Made by a program: the position numbers and the translations under genes. From positions 1,362,501 to 1,426,500 of the forward strand of contig NZ_JBBCGP010000001.1 of NCBI RefSeq assembly GCF_037200945.1: a DNA stretch of 64,000 nucleotides. The letters are read 5' to 3'. The notes under the pieces were generated by a model that ran no database searches, was not told the DNA's origin, and saw only the letters and a list, made by a program, of their open reading frames with translations. Below are positions 1-8,797 of this stretch, in pieces; within the stretch, counting starts at the first letter, position 1, and each line of letters begins with the position of its first letter. The stretch comes from Methylovirgula sp. Its GTDB lineage: Bacteria > Pseudomonadota > Alphaproteobacteria > Rhizobiales > Beijerinckiaceae.

Positions 1-167
1 TCGTCAGACTACCGAAATTGATTGAGGAGATGACACCATGATGCCACCTAAGGCGTCGCTCATCACAGCCACATCCGCCGACCGTCATCATCGACAAAGC
101 CATTCTCGGAAAGTCAGCAGCAACTCTCTCCGCGCCTGAAGCACCGCAATTTTTCAGCAGCCTGCTA
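1..167 (+). mobile_element. Right end of an IS5-family element (truncated by window edge)
   Basis: Bases 3-41 encode the last residues of a transposase (VRLPKLIEEMTP then stop), identical to the C-terminus of the IS5-family transposase at 24941-26035. The following non-coding end closes with TTTTTCAGCAGCCTGCTA, the same terminal inverted repeat that bounds that other copy. The stretch between stop and repeat (about 42-145) has diverged from the 24.8-kb copy, so the two are related but not identical elements. The rest of this element lies outside the window. Confidence 0.8.
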
Positions 168-286
168 GAGGCTTCTTATTCGATATTCGTATTGCTCGAC
201 TGTAAGAAGCGATCTTGTCAAAGGCGGTGATTACGGTGTTCAGCCCAATAAATCAGCCCCCCGCTGACGCAATATCGTAACGCTCC

Positions 287-2272
287 TCATGCTGCGAGGC
301 TCCGAACACGGGACCGTCGGCTGAGACATTGTGTGGCCATTTTCTCGAGGGTGATCTGACGACCAGCAAAGCGACGTTCTCGAACCTCAGGGTCGATGTA
401 ATGTAGCTTCGAACATGATTGCATATGCGAGAGCAACGCGGAAACGAGTATGCTGTCGGGATCCCTTTCGTATGCTTCTGTGGCTAAGATCCGACGAAAC
501 TTGTGAGTAGAAATCCGTTGTCCAGTCCGGTTGAAGATGACCTCAGGAACAATGCGTTTAATGGAGCCGCGATGGAGTCCGCCACCCTGCCGTGATAGCC
601 AAAGCGCGTCCGAAGTGCTGGATGGGCAGATAAGCTCGCGCACGGATGTTGAGTCCATGTAACGCGTCGCTTCGAGGGGCCTCAGATACCGGTCGATCAA
701 TTTACAGACCGCCCGCGGCAGGCTCTGAAAATAAGACCTATTATTCTTCATCAGTTCTGGAGGGAATACGACTGTATATCTCCCCCGAGAGTTTCGTTGG
801 AGGGAGATGCCCAGCACCAGCGCGGAAAGATTTCTGACGCGCAGTGGCAGGTTCGCGAAGATAACGATAATCAGCCCATCCCGGAACTGTTCCGCCAGGG
901 GACCAAACGGGCAATAGCGATAGGGGCAGAGACGTAAATCCTGAATGCGACGCCAAGCGTCCTCAAGCATGGCAGCGCCGATATCTTTCAGTTCTTTGCT
1001 TGAGATGTCGGGCTTCTTTGGCGGGGCCGCGGGGTCGCTTTTTCGTAGCTCTTTTATGCGAGCGGAAAGGAAATAATATTTCCTGTTAGGGGAGATATGG
1101 CGAAGCGCGGTTTGCAGCAAAAAAAGGTGATTGGCGACAGTACGCGGCCGGCATCTAAGACGCAAATCTTCAATGTAAAAATTGACGGCTCGTTTTATAT
1201 CGCGCTTGTCTCGCGGCTGACGCCAAATTTCAGGTGCGTGTTTCATCAATGATCGCTGGAAGGCGCGGTAGGCATCCCTGATCGGCTTTTGCCTATCCAG
1301 TTCTACCGAGTTGGGTTCGCCGGGCTCGCGATCGAGGTCGTCTTTGGCGAGGGATGTATTGAGAATCTGCAATTCGTCATACAATAATTTATCATCTGAG
1401 GTTATTTCGTTCTTGTCGATCCGCGTGCTACATTGCGAACTTGAGGATTCTGCTCGAAATCTTTCGGCGTGCTTATCGATAATTGCAGCCGCTGCCGGGG
1501 AGACGAGCGCCCCCATCGCGGTGCTTAACTCCCGATAACGATCTAGCACTTTATGGCGGTTGTCGGAATTTCCGATATCCGCACGCCAGACTCCAAGAAA
1601 ATCGGGGCAAATCAACGAGGCCGGGGGGCGGTGGCGCCAGGCGACGCCCGCGCGCTCAAGAGCACCCCAAAAGCCGCAGGCCGTATAGCGAGTCCCCATT
1701 CTTTTTCTCCGAGCGGTCCTAAAGGCTTGCTGCTCGGCGTATGACGCGTTGGGATTCAGCGGCGGCCCGGATAGGAGTGGTTCGATTAGCTTTGCGAAGC
1801 GGGGAGGCAGGTCGTCAAGAGGAATGGTGCGACGGCGCCTCGATTTTCCGCTGGGTGATCCCAACAGCTCAATCCGGTAGTTTAAGCGGCTCAGATCAAC
1901 ATCGCGATAAAACGTATCGTAAATCTGACGTATGTGTCGTAGGGCGTCACCTACTGCCTTATGGCTTGTGGTACGAAGGGAATGGGATACGTAATCATCA
2001 ATGAGGTCCGCGCTATATCGCTTGCTCGGGGAAAGGGCGAGACGATCCGGATAGCAGCGCTCGATAGATGACACATGTCGACGCCAATGGTAGCCCATCC
2101 TTTCGGCCTCACCTTGTGAGTTAGCTATTCGTTTCCCGCAATCGACGAGTAGGCGGTGATCGGCATAACTCAACTTTGTGAAGGGGACCGCATGGATTGG
2201 TTTCGTTCCACCGTGTGAGGGGGCTGGCATGGACTTACACATCTTCGTCGTCATCGGAATTTTCCGCATCAC
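287..2272 (-). CDS. Tyrosine site-specific recombinase (large subunit of an overlapping pair)
   Basis: A 661-residue tyrosine recombinase/integrase, a DNA strand-transfer enzyme using a 3'-phosphotyrosine intermediate. The catalytic domain is at the C-terminus: first arginine in LPLRVRNLSAL (about residue 480), the HxxR box in THKFRRILATEA (about 592-603), the downstream histidine in LSHMQSCS and the nucleophile tyrosine in LHYIDPE (about 627). All R-H-R-H-Y positions appear present, so it should be active. The long N-terminal half probably binds DNA arms. It overlaps the upstream recombinase gene (2235-3503) by 38 bp, so the two are co-transcribed and likely translationally coupled. The arrangement of a ~400-residue then a ~650-residue recombinase resembles tnpA-tnpB of Tn554-type transposons; this is an analogy from gene order and size, not a computed homology. 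The start at 2272 is the first ATG; later ATGs are possible. Confidence 0.85.
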   Translation of the reverse strand: MMRKIPMTTKMCKSMPAPSHGGTKPIHAVPFTKLSYADHRLLVDCGKRIANSQGEAERMGYHWRRHVSSIERCYPDRLALSPSKRYSADLIDDYVSHSLRTTSHKAVGDALRHIRQIYDTFYRDVDLSRLNYRIELLGSPSGKSRRRRTIPLDDLPPRFAKLIEPLLSGPPLNPNASYAEQQAFRTARRKRMGTRYTACGFWGALERAGVAWRHRPPASLICPDFLGVWRADIGNSDNRHKVLDRYRELSTAMGALVSPAAAAIIDKHAERFRAESSSSQCSTRIDKNEITSDDKLLYDELQILNTSLAKDDLDREPGEPNSVELDRQKPIRDAYRAFQRSLMKHAPEIWRQPRDKRDIKRAVNFYIEDLRLRCRPRTVANHLFLLQTALRHISPNRKYYFLSARIKELRKSDPAAPPKKPDISSKELKDIGAAMLEDAWRRIQDLRLCPYRYCPFGPLAEQFRDGLIIVIFANLPLRVRNLSALVLGISLQRNSRGRYTVVFPPELMKNNRSYFQSLPRAVCKLIDRYLRPLEATRYMDSTSVRELICPSSTSDALWLSRQGGGLHRGSIKRIVPEVIFNRTGQRISTHKFRRILATEAYERDPDSILVSALLSHMQSCSKLHYIDPEVRERRFAGRQITLEKMATQCLSRRSRVRSLAA

Positions 2273-3503
2273 GTAGAACCTTGATGTCGCGTATTAGCTG
2301 CCGATAATGGAAATTGAAGGCCTCGACAGACTTCCATTTTCCGCGAGCGCAGATCTCGTCATGCGGCGTATTCGCAAAAAGGAGCTGTATGACGCCGATG
2401 AGCCGTATGTAACGCGGGGGCAGGGTGATGCCCCATTTGCGCATCACGTACCGCGTATGTGGACGCGTAGCTGATTTCCAATTCCGTGCACGACCCTTGA
2501 GCGTGACGAACAGGCCGGTACTCCTGGTATCGAGATGATCAGCGATGGCATTGTGGTAGCGGCGAATAATAGCTCGAACTGGCTTAGGCCAGTTGGAATC
2601 GACCTCGCGACCAGATTTGTCGACGAGGCGCACTAAGCCGCGTTTTTGTACGAGACGAAGGTCCTTCAAAAGGGCGTATGGATATAGACAGAAAATCGAA
2701 ATGACGAGGATGATGCCTGCTTGCGCCGCGTAGAGTACGGGCTTCGTCAAGTTTTGTACTTTTTCAAGACGATCAACTGCAAGGCGCGCTTTTCTTGCGA
2801 TGGCCGCGATTTCCGCACGATCGTAATAGGGCGTGAGCCGCAGTAATATGTGATTCGGGATGCCGTGTGCCCGGAGCGTGATTCGCGTGCGAAAGTATTT
2901 CAGGCGCTCAAGAGCATCGTCATCGGCATAATAGTTCGCGAGATGCCTAAGCAGCGTAAGAGCGACACTGCGGCTTGCACTTGCCTTGCGAGTGGGACCA
3001 AAAGAACGCAAGGCGATTCTTATACACTCGGATTTAAGGAGATCCGCCACCGTGAACTGGCTATATCCAGCGGCTTGCAGCGCGAGCCCGATGTTTAAGA
3101 AACAGTTCGCGAAAGTTTCACGTGAGCCGGGTGGCATCTCTTTCAGGATTTCGCCGAACTCGACGCGATAGGAGTCGAGCAGTTTGTTCTGGAGTGCCTC
3201 GCGCTTGTCGCCGCGGGTCGGGATTCGTGCCAGGCGCGGAAGGCCGAGCCACGGCTTGCGCGCGCGCAAGGAATTCACGGCGTTAATGAACTGGTTTGTG
3301 CGATAGAGCCGGAGCGCCGACGATGCGCCGCCAGACACGATCTCCGAAAGCTGGCCCGTCAGAATTGAGTTGGTGATGTCTTTGGGCTTAATTCCGAGCG
3401 CCGATAGCCGACCCGCGTATTGCTGAATACCATGCCATTCTTTCGATGTGGCATGACGCTCCAGCGTCCGGTATGGCTCTGTAAGTTTGATTCCGCGTGG
3501 CAT
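2235..3503 (-). CDS. Tyrosine recombinase-like protein with degenerate active site
   Basis: A 422-residue protein with the fold signature of a tyrosine recombinase but lost catalytic residues. The helix that should carry the first arginine reads CLYPYALLKDLRL, with alanine where arginine is expected. The HxxR box is replaced by PPRYIRLIG, keeping the arginine but not the histidine. The C-terminal KWKSVEAFNFHYRQL keeps a tyrosine where the nucleophile should be. I infer a catalytically impaired partner that could still bind DNA or form mixed tetramers with the product of 287-2272, which follows in the same transcript with a 38-bp overlap. The acidic tail (NSDDDEDV) is encoded inside the overlap. 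Alternative: an independent integrase decaying after insertion. Confidence 0.7.
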   Translation of the reverse strand: MPRGIKLTEPYRTLERHATSKEWHGIQQYAGRLSALGIKPKDITNSILTGQLSEIVSGGASSALRLYRTNQFINAVNSLRARKPWLGLPRLARIPTRGDKREALQNKLLDSYRVEFGEILKEMPPGSRETFANCFLNIGLALQAAGYSQFTVADLLKSECIRIALRSFGPTRKASASRSVALTLLRHLANYYADDDALERLKYFRTRITLRAHGIPNHILLRLTPYYDRAEIAAIARKARLAVDRLEKVQNLTKPVLYAAQAGIILVISIFCLYPYALLKDLRLVQKRGLVRLVDKSGREVDSNWPKPVRAIIRRYHNAIADHLDTRSTGLFVTLKGRARNWKSATRPHTRYVMRKWGITLPPRYIRLIGVIQLLFANTPHDEICARGKWKSVEAFNFHYRQLIRDIKVLRDAENSDDDEDV

Positions 3504-4090
3504 GGTGTGCTACCGCCAATTTGTCTTGTCGTGGGGGCGGATCGCTGTTGCTATTGCATGCGCGCAGCTGCGATCACCCAAGGTATGGATGTTGCGGTCA
3601 GGTTTGTGCCGTAAGGCATTGAAGAGCGGGGTAGTTTAATCAGGCTGTCGAGCTGGGGGGCCTCGAGTTGGACCGTGTGCTTACTTCGTGGGTGCGAACC
3701 CTATGGCGGTCACATTGTCAGGCTTGCTGGTTCTCTTCCATGAGAGCTAATGCGCTAAATTCGCATTTAGCTCTCATGACGTAAGTTCGCGGAAGAACCG
3801 CCGAGCCCTATGTGCGCTTGGAGTCTGGAGGTCACGTTTGGTCAGGGAAGCGGCAAGAAAATCGATTTCAGGCGCGTAGCCTCACCCGCTCTAGGCGTTC
3901 GAATTGGAGGCGCTACTATGTATGGTAGAAGCGCGCGTCGTACTTAGATGCGATTCAGATTGTTTGCGCAGTTCATTCGGCCAAATCCGCTCGCCAGTCT
4001 TCGGAATTCGCTAATGGCGCATTCTTCGAGTCTGTATATCGATCGGCAAGATGAGGACGAGGCGGCACAAATTTAACGCCGCCTTTGCAT
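3504..4090. other. Intergenic region upstream of the recombinase pair
   Basis: No convincing gene is seen in these 587 bases. They hold the palindrome at 3740-3777 and, near 4010-4024, a shorter related string GCTAATGGCGCATT that shares GCTAATG and CGCATT with the palindrome. The promoter of the recombinase operon should lie here, but I see no clear -35/-10 pair. Confidence 0.5.
3740..3777. repeat. Near-perfect 38-bp palindrome, candidate recombination or operator site
   Basis: The arms ATGAGAGCTAA-TGCG and CGCA-TTTAGCTCTCAT pair over 15 positions with one extra T, around the centre CTAAATT. A second fold is possible inside it: GCTAAAT-TCGC-ATTTAGC. It sits about 240 bp upstream of the first recombinase gene and has no T-tract, so a terminator is unlikely. 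Paired arms around a 6-7 bp spacer is the usual layout of a tyrosine-recombinase crossover site; it could equally be an operator for a dimeric repressor. Confidence 0.6.
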
Positions 4091-5074
4091 TCAAACGCGA
4101 TTGTCGAGCGGATTATTAGTTCGCTTTAACAATGCCTTCAGAATTTCTTCCCAAATCGGGAGGGCCCTGCTTACCAGCGGCGGGTCTCTATCGACGTAAG
4201 AGAAATCACGGGCATAGTGTTCTGCGACAAATCGGCATGGGTGGTTCCAGAATAGCTCTTCATCCCGGGCGAGGCTTTGATAGGCGGAATCAACAAAACG
4301 CGAAAACGGGCTCTCCGGCGCGCGCGACGGGTCGACTCCGGTAAATCGTCGCCATGCAAACCCAAGTGTATGAACAAATGATATGTTCCACTGATTGAAG
4401 TCGGCCCGAGGGACGTAAAGTAGCCTTCTCTCCGATTTTAATGCGCTGATTTCGACACGTGCGTTCGATGCTGCTTCTTTCGCCGCCATAGCCCGGCGAA
4501 CAAGAAGGAAATCACCGAACATCTCTGCTTCTTCGTTAGTAGGCGGGCGCCCGATCACTTTCTGTTCCGCTTCAGGCAAGTCCCGGACGAGCTGGTTTTC
4601 CATAACTTCGGTGTCGAGCGAGGCGGTCGGAGGGGAGAGGAGCGCGCGTTCGACGCCGGCCGTCTCATGCACGTCATGATGGACGAAATTCTTAAGCGCC
4701 TCTAAAGCGGATTCGATATCAGTGTCTAGACGGCCACGGATGCTCACCCGCCGCTGATGCCTTTCCTCCTCCAGTCGCGCCACCTGCAGCGCGAAGGGAA
4801 TCCAGTGAGATCTTGTTTCTCGGAAAGGACAAAATTCGTTGAGGTCGTCTCTTCTAGATATTTGACCCTGAGCGCCGGCTGCAAATGGCGGGATTTTATC
4901 ACGCAGCCGTCCCGCCAACTGCAATTCCTCGATACTGTCATCGACCGGAGTCCGAAAAGGCCGAGGTGGCGGATTACCAGGGACCCAGCTTGCAGGGAGT
5001 TTTTCTGCTGGCCAAAGAAAGGCTCGAGCCTGCGCATAGGTCCAGGCTTTAAACTCAGTCATTTCATCGCTCAC
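4091..5074 (-). CDS. Unknown 327-residue protein upstream of the recombinase pair
   Basis: Not recognised. A long, well-formed ORF with a charged, soluble composition, no membrane segment and no signal peptide. The central part (about 110-215) is rich in Glu, Ala and Arg and probably helical (for example LEEERHQRRVSIRGRL and FLLVRRAMAAKEAASNARVEISALKSE). The C-terminal third is richer in aromatic residues (FAWRRF, ELFWNHPCRFVAEHYARDFSYVD). It lies on the same strand as the two recombinases, 587 bp upstream, with the palindrome between them. Position suggests cargo or an accessory factor of that element, but no function can be assigned. Confidence 0.6.
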   Translation of the reverse strand: MSDEMTEFKAWTYAQARAFLWPAEKLPASWVPGNPPPRPFRTPVDDSIEELQLAGRLRDKIPPFAAGAQGQISRRDDLNEFCPFRETRSHWIPFALQVARLEEERHQRRVSIRGRLDTDIESALEALKNFVHHDVHETAGVERALLSPPTASLDTEVMENQLVRDLPEAEQKVIGRPPTNEEAEMFGDFLLVRRAMAAKEAASNARVEISALKSERRLLYVPRADFNQWNISFVHTLGFAWRRFTGVDPSRAPESPFSRFVDSAYQSLARDEELFWNHPCRFVAEHYARDFSYVDRDPPLVSRALPIWEEILKALLKRTNNPLDNRV

Positions 5075-5206
5075 GAAAGATGTCGGTAGCTCAGGAAGCG
5101 CGCAAATCCGTTGAAATCACGTTAGCATTGAGGAGGAATTTGATATGCAGTGGCCCCCCAATTTTCAAAAGAAAGATGGACTTCGGACCAATGGCGGGGC
5201 CGGGCC

Positions 5207-5287
5207 ATGAGACGATCGAGTTTTCCAGGAGAGCGGATCATTTCGATCCTGCGGGAGCTGAAAGCTGACGTCACAACCGATCGCTAA
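5207..5287 (+). pseudogene. IS3-family orfA N-terminal fragment
   Basis: The 26 codons after ATG read MRRSSFPGERIISILRELKA and a few more, matching the typical IS3-family OrfA start (MKRSRFTEEQIIGILKEHEA). It stops at 5285 without the helix-turn-helix completion, so it is only a relic. The orientation is opposite to the neighbouring unknown gene. Confidence 0.6.
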
Positions 5288-5630
5288 TATCCGGCCGTAC
5301 AAAAAGGGACGGTTTCCGCGGGCCATCGATGCTGAAAATGTCGATCAGCAAAATCCTGAAAAGAATCCAGCGCAAATGCGGCATCAAAAATGCCTACATA
5401 GCAGCCCAAGACAGGTGGGCGGCTGACGCTGCCTCCGAACTCGATCCGCGAATTCCGCGTGGTGTTCCAAAGGCGCCGATAGTCCGCGACCGTTTGGCGA
5501 TTTCGGCATTCAAGGAAGCAACGGTCGAAGCGGAAGGGCTCGCGGAGGGAATCGGTGGAACTTAGTAGCATCTCAAGAACACCCAATCGGAATTAACTCC
5601 GAGCGAGAAGAGCTGTTCCGCGCACGACGC
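5288..5630. other. Unassigned stretch between IS relics
   Basis: Open frames exist on both strands (plus 5329-5565, minus 5284-5586) but none has a recognisable motif, ribosome-binding site or neighbour that supports it. Probably degraded mobile DNA between the IS3 relic and the IS481 element. Confidence 0.4.
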
Positions 5631-6153
5631 TCTAGGTGTTTGGTCCCAAGGATTTCTGGAGCGGATTTAGCTTGAATCTTTTTGGGTCGTCTGTCCAGAT
5701 TTTGCAAATATATTCGAAAGGCGTGAGGTCTTTCAGCGTCTTGAGGCGGCGGCCGTAATTGTAGGCGTTGATGAAGTCGATGAGGTGCTTTTCGAGTTGG
5801 GCGTGGCTCTCGTAATGATAGCGTTTGACGGTCGCGTCCTTGATTGTCCGGTTCATGCGTTCGACCTGACCATTGGTCCAGGGATGTTTGATTTTGGTGA
5901 GTCGATGTTCGATTCCGTTTTCTATGCAGCGCATGTCGAACATGTGCGTCATATATCTTGCCGTCGGGCCGTCCGCGTAGCGTGGAGGGAATGTGAACTG
6001 GATGCCGTAGCACCTCAGGAAGGATGAGCGAGCCGCCGACCAAGCGGCGCGTGCTGCCCTCAAGCAGCAAGCACGCGACGCGCGAGGCGGCCATGGCCGA
6101 TCGATATGCCTCTAGAATGGTGGTGTTCAAGCCTCATTCCGGAGGGGCCGGTC

Positions 6154-7446
6154 ATGACCAATAGACAGCCTATTCCGAACAATACCGTCCTGGTAGCCAT
6201 CGATGTCGCCAAAGCCCGCAATGAAGTCCTCATCGAGGCCGGGCCCCAGCAACGCCGCCGTCGGCTGAGCGTGCTGAACACGCGGCCCGAACATGACCGC
6301 CTGGTCGAGACTTTGTTACGTTACGAGCGGCCGATCGTCTGCGGTTTTGAGGCTACCGGCAATTATCATCGACCTCTGGCCTGGCGTCTGATCGAAGCCG
6401 GATTTGAAGCTCGGCTGATCTCGTCCATGGCGCTCGCGCGAACGCGCGAGGCCCTCCACAATAGCTGGGACAAGAACGATCCCAAGGATGCCCAGGTCAT
6501 CCTGCATATGCTGCGGATTGGCGCGACACAGCATTATCATGATCCTTTGAAAGCGGGGATCAATGATGTGCAGGAACTTTCAAAAACACATGAGACAATC
6601 TCTAAGGCAAAAACCGAGATTCAGCATCGGATCCTGACGCATTATCTGCCGCTCTATTTTCCCGAGGTCGAACGCTTTAAAGGCAATAGTCGGAGCGATT
6701 GGTTTTTCGCTTTTCTTGAGCAGTTTCCGACGCCTGCGAGTATCACAGCCTTGAGCAAGGAGGCTTTCCTCCAGGCGGCTTGGGCGGTGATTGGGCGGAA
6801 AGTCTCTAAAGAGCGTCTGCTCGCCGATATTTACGAGACGGCACGCACCTCGATCGGGTTGCCCTTGCCGCCAGATGCTCCCGCCATTCAGATGTTCCGG
6901 ATGGTGCTTGCCGAAGCTCGGGGTCTGATCCGGCAACGTGGGGAGATCGAGAATCTCGCCGATAGCCTGCTTTGCGAAAACGCGGACTATCAACGTCTTC
7001 GTCAGGTTCCGGGCATCGGTCCGATCAACGCCCTGACGATCATTGCCGAAGGGGGAGATCTCCGGCGGTTCGGTCATCACCGACAGTTTCTGAAGTTCTG
7101 CGGGCTCGATCTCTCGACTTTGCAATCTGGCAGCTTCCGCGGCCAGACCAAGCTCTCAAAGTATGGCAATGCCCGATTACGCCGAACGCTCTGGATCGCC
7201 GGCCAGGTCGCGATCCGCCAGCGTGACAATAGCTTCAGAGATAAATACGAGCGCTATGTCGCTCGAGATCGAGACAATCCAGATCTCAAGCGCAAAGCGC
7301 TCACAGCAATTACCGCCAAGATGGCGCGTGTCGTGCACGCTGTCATCAAAAGCGGTTCCGATTACCGGCCCTTCATCGAAGCGCCGGTACCAGGCGGAAG
7401 AACCTCTCTCAGCAGCTGCCGTGAGGGTGCAACCGCAACCCTGTAG
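6154..7446 (+). CDS. IS110-family DEDD transposase/recombinase
   Basis: A 430-residue transposase that acts through a RuvC-like DEDD domain and a C-terminal serine domain. The DEDD set is visible as LVAIDVAKARNEV (first Asp), CGFEATGNYHRPLAW (Glu) and NDPKDAQVILHML (paired Asp). The Tnp20-type C-terminal region is RQVPGIGPINALTIIAEGG, then SGSFRGQTKLSKYGNARLRR with the probable nucleophile serine. I chose ATG 6154 because GGAGGGG lies just upstream and the protein then begins near VAIDVAK as in the family; an upstream start at 6106 would run into the element end. The gene appears intact. Confidence 0.9.
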   Translation: MTNRQPIPNNTVLVAIDVAKARNEVLIEAGPQQRRRRLSVLNTRPEHDRLVETLLRYERPIVCGFEATGNYHRPLAWRLIEAGFEARLISSMALARTREALHNSWDKNDPKDAQVILHMLRIGATQHYHDPLKAGINDVQELSKTHETISKAKTEIQHRILTHYLPLYFPEVERFKGNSRSDWFFAFLEQFPTPASITALSKEAFLQAAWAVIGRKVSKERLLADIYETARTSIGLPLPPDAPAIQMFRMVLAEARGLIRQRGEIENLADSLLCENADYQRLRQVPGIGPINALTIIAEGGDLRRFGHHRQFLKFCGLDLSTLQSGSFRGQTKLSKYGNARLRRTLWIAGQVAIRQRDNSFRDKYERYVARDRDNPDLKRKALTAITAKMARVVHAVIKSGSDYRPFIEAPVPGGRTSLSSCREGATATL

Positions 7447-7702
7447 ATAATGCTTGGGTCTTCCACCTGGGTTTGTATCTCGTATTGAAGACGGTCAGGG
7501 CCACGCCTTGCTGGACCCTATGTTTGCTATGGACGAGAACTTCCTTCGCCGGTGGATGCCGCCTGAAGAGTGAATGTTGCGAGTGGAGTGGAGTTCAATG
7601 AAGTACGCGTGCGCAGAAGTTGACAAAAGAGATCACGCAAGCCCATGCTTGCGTGTACAGAGGCATATTGTCTGCTCTCTCGTCTCCGTTCCTGAGATAG
7701 GA
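7447..7702 (+). ncRNA. Candidate bridge-RNA region of the IS110/IS1111 element
   Basis: These 256 non-coding bases lie between the transposase stop and the right element end. IS110-family elements make a structured RNA from a non-coding end that pairs with target and donor DNA; in the IS1111 group it comes from the right end. A perfect hairpin is present: CACGCAAGC (7634-7642), loop CCAT, GCTTGCGTG (7647-7655). The assignment rests on position and this hairpin only; the guide loops have not been matched to the target. Confidence 0.35.
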
Positions 7703-8356
7703 CGTTGTCGGTCAGCACCGTGTGGATTTTGTAGGGGACAGCCTCAATGAGGCTTTCCAAAAAGGCTGAGGCCGACGTTCTTCCGGTCTTTTTGACCAGC
7801 TGCACGAAAGCGAATTTGCTGGTGCGATCAATCGCGACATAGAGGTAAAGCTTGCCCTCGGCGGTCTGGACCTCGGCGATGTCGATGTGGAAGAAGCCGG
7901 TCGGGTAACTCTTGAACTTTTTCTTCGCCGGTTTGTCGCCCTCCACTTCCGGCAGTCGGCTGATGGCGTGCCGCAGCAGGCAGCGATGCAGGGATGACCG
8001 CGTCAGATGTGGAATCGTCGGCTGCAGAGCGTAAAGGCAATCATCGAGCGGCAGCAGCGTATGACGCCGGAAGGCGACGATGATCGCCTCATCCTCAATT
8101 GAAAGGACCGTGGACCTCGGCGCTTTTGGACCGGTCGGCAGATCGGAAACGGCCTCCCGCTTCTTCCACTTGGCGACGGTCTTTTGATTGATCCCATAAT
8201 GCTTGGCGAGGGCTCTCAGGCTCGCTTGACTATTTTGTATCGCTCGACGGACCACCTCTGTCGTTGTGGCGCTCCCGTGTAAAACTTGCCCCATAGCGCA
8301 TCCTTTGAGTCTTCTGATAGGATTGCACCATTAAAACCTGGGATCAAACACCTAGA

Positions 8357-8600
8357 GCGCCGCGAGGCAAACTTTAAGGATCTGCAAGCAATTGGCGCGC
8401 AGATCGAGGGGATCGTACGAGCGGCTGCGCGAGGACCAAAGCTCAAAAAACGCGAAAGCGAGCTGGCCCGCCGCGGCGAAGAAATCGCCGCATGCGACCG
8501 AGACATAATGTGCGAACAGGAGGTACTCCTCGAGGCGGAGGTGACCCATTCCAATTTTTGTCGGGCGCTGGGTTCAGGAGGGCCTTCAAACGCTTGCTGA
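8357..8600 (+). pseudogene. Possible C-terminal fragment of a serine recombinase
   Basis: The plus-strand frame immediately after the IS481 right repeat reads RREANFKDLQAIGAQIEG, then KLKKRESELARRGEEIAA, ending at 8600. The helical, Arg/Glu-rich pattern resembles the region after the zinc ribbon of large serine recombinases, but no catalytic domain remains; the IS481 element cuts off everything upstream. Alternative: an unrelated coiled-coil fragment. Confidence 0.3.
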
Positions 8601-8797
8601 AAAGCACTCTTCAGTCTTACGTTTAGCCGGCAGTTTGCGCGGTGGGCGAGGCATTCGACGACGATACCGCTCGACCGCAAATCAAACTACAACGGCCCCC
8701 CTTGTTGTAGCATCGAAGGGGCCAGTACGTGAGCAACAATCTGTGGTTCATCTAAACGCTCGCTCTTGCGCTGGGGCCACGACGCGGAGGCGCAAGG

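Larger units (their letters stand above)
6009..7702 (+). mobile_element. IS110-family element, IS1111-like layout
   Basis: The borders are set by the interrupted IS481 gene: the left junction reads GATGCCGT then AGCACCTCAGGAA, and the right junction TTCCTGAGATAGGA then CGTTGTCGG. CGT is present at both junctions (6006-6008, 7703-7705). The ends carry a short subterminal inverted repeat (CTCAGGAA and TTCCTGAG) set in by a few bases, typical of the IS1111 group. The element is about 1.69 kb with one DEDD transposase (6154-7446), a 145-bp left non-coding end and a longer 256-bp right end. Confidence 0.8.
5632..8294 (-). pseudogene. IS481-family transposase split in two
   Basis: The N-terminal part (8294 down to about 7703) has a helix-turn-helix region (LRALAKHYGINQKTVAKWKKR, about 27-47), the first catalytic Asp in FFHIDIAEVQ, and ends at VLTDN, the second catalytic Asp. 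The C-terminal part (about 6008 to 5632) resumes at GIQFTFPPRYADG and carries the catalytic Glu in QVERMNRTIKDATV. Between them lies the IS110-type element at 6009-7702. The reading frame is rejoined exactly if that element and one copy of CGT are removed. No functional transposase can be made from this copy. Confidence 0.8.
5631..8356 (-). mobile_element. IS481-family element interrupted by an IS110-family element
   Basis: Terminal inverted repeats are seen as TCTAGGTGTTTGGTCCCA at 5631-5648 and its complement with one mismatch (TGGGATCAAACACCTAGA) ending at 8356. They enclose a single IS481-type transposase gene read on the minus strand. Removing bases 6009-7705 restores a continuous transposase frame through the TDNG motif, so the element was whole before the IS110-type insertion. 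Flanking bases are GC-rich (…ACGC and GCGC…), which could be a very short target duplication but is not decisive. Confidence 0.75.

Noticed and set aside
5284..5586. Opposing ORFs of 78 and 100 codons
   Set aside because: Neither has a motif, start signal or supporting neighbour; probably chance frames in degraded DNA.
6106..6153. Earlier start for the IS110 transposase
   Set aside because: The ATG at 6154 has a strong ribosome-binding site, and the extra 16 residues do not resemble the family.
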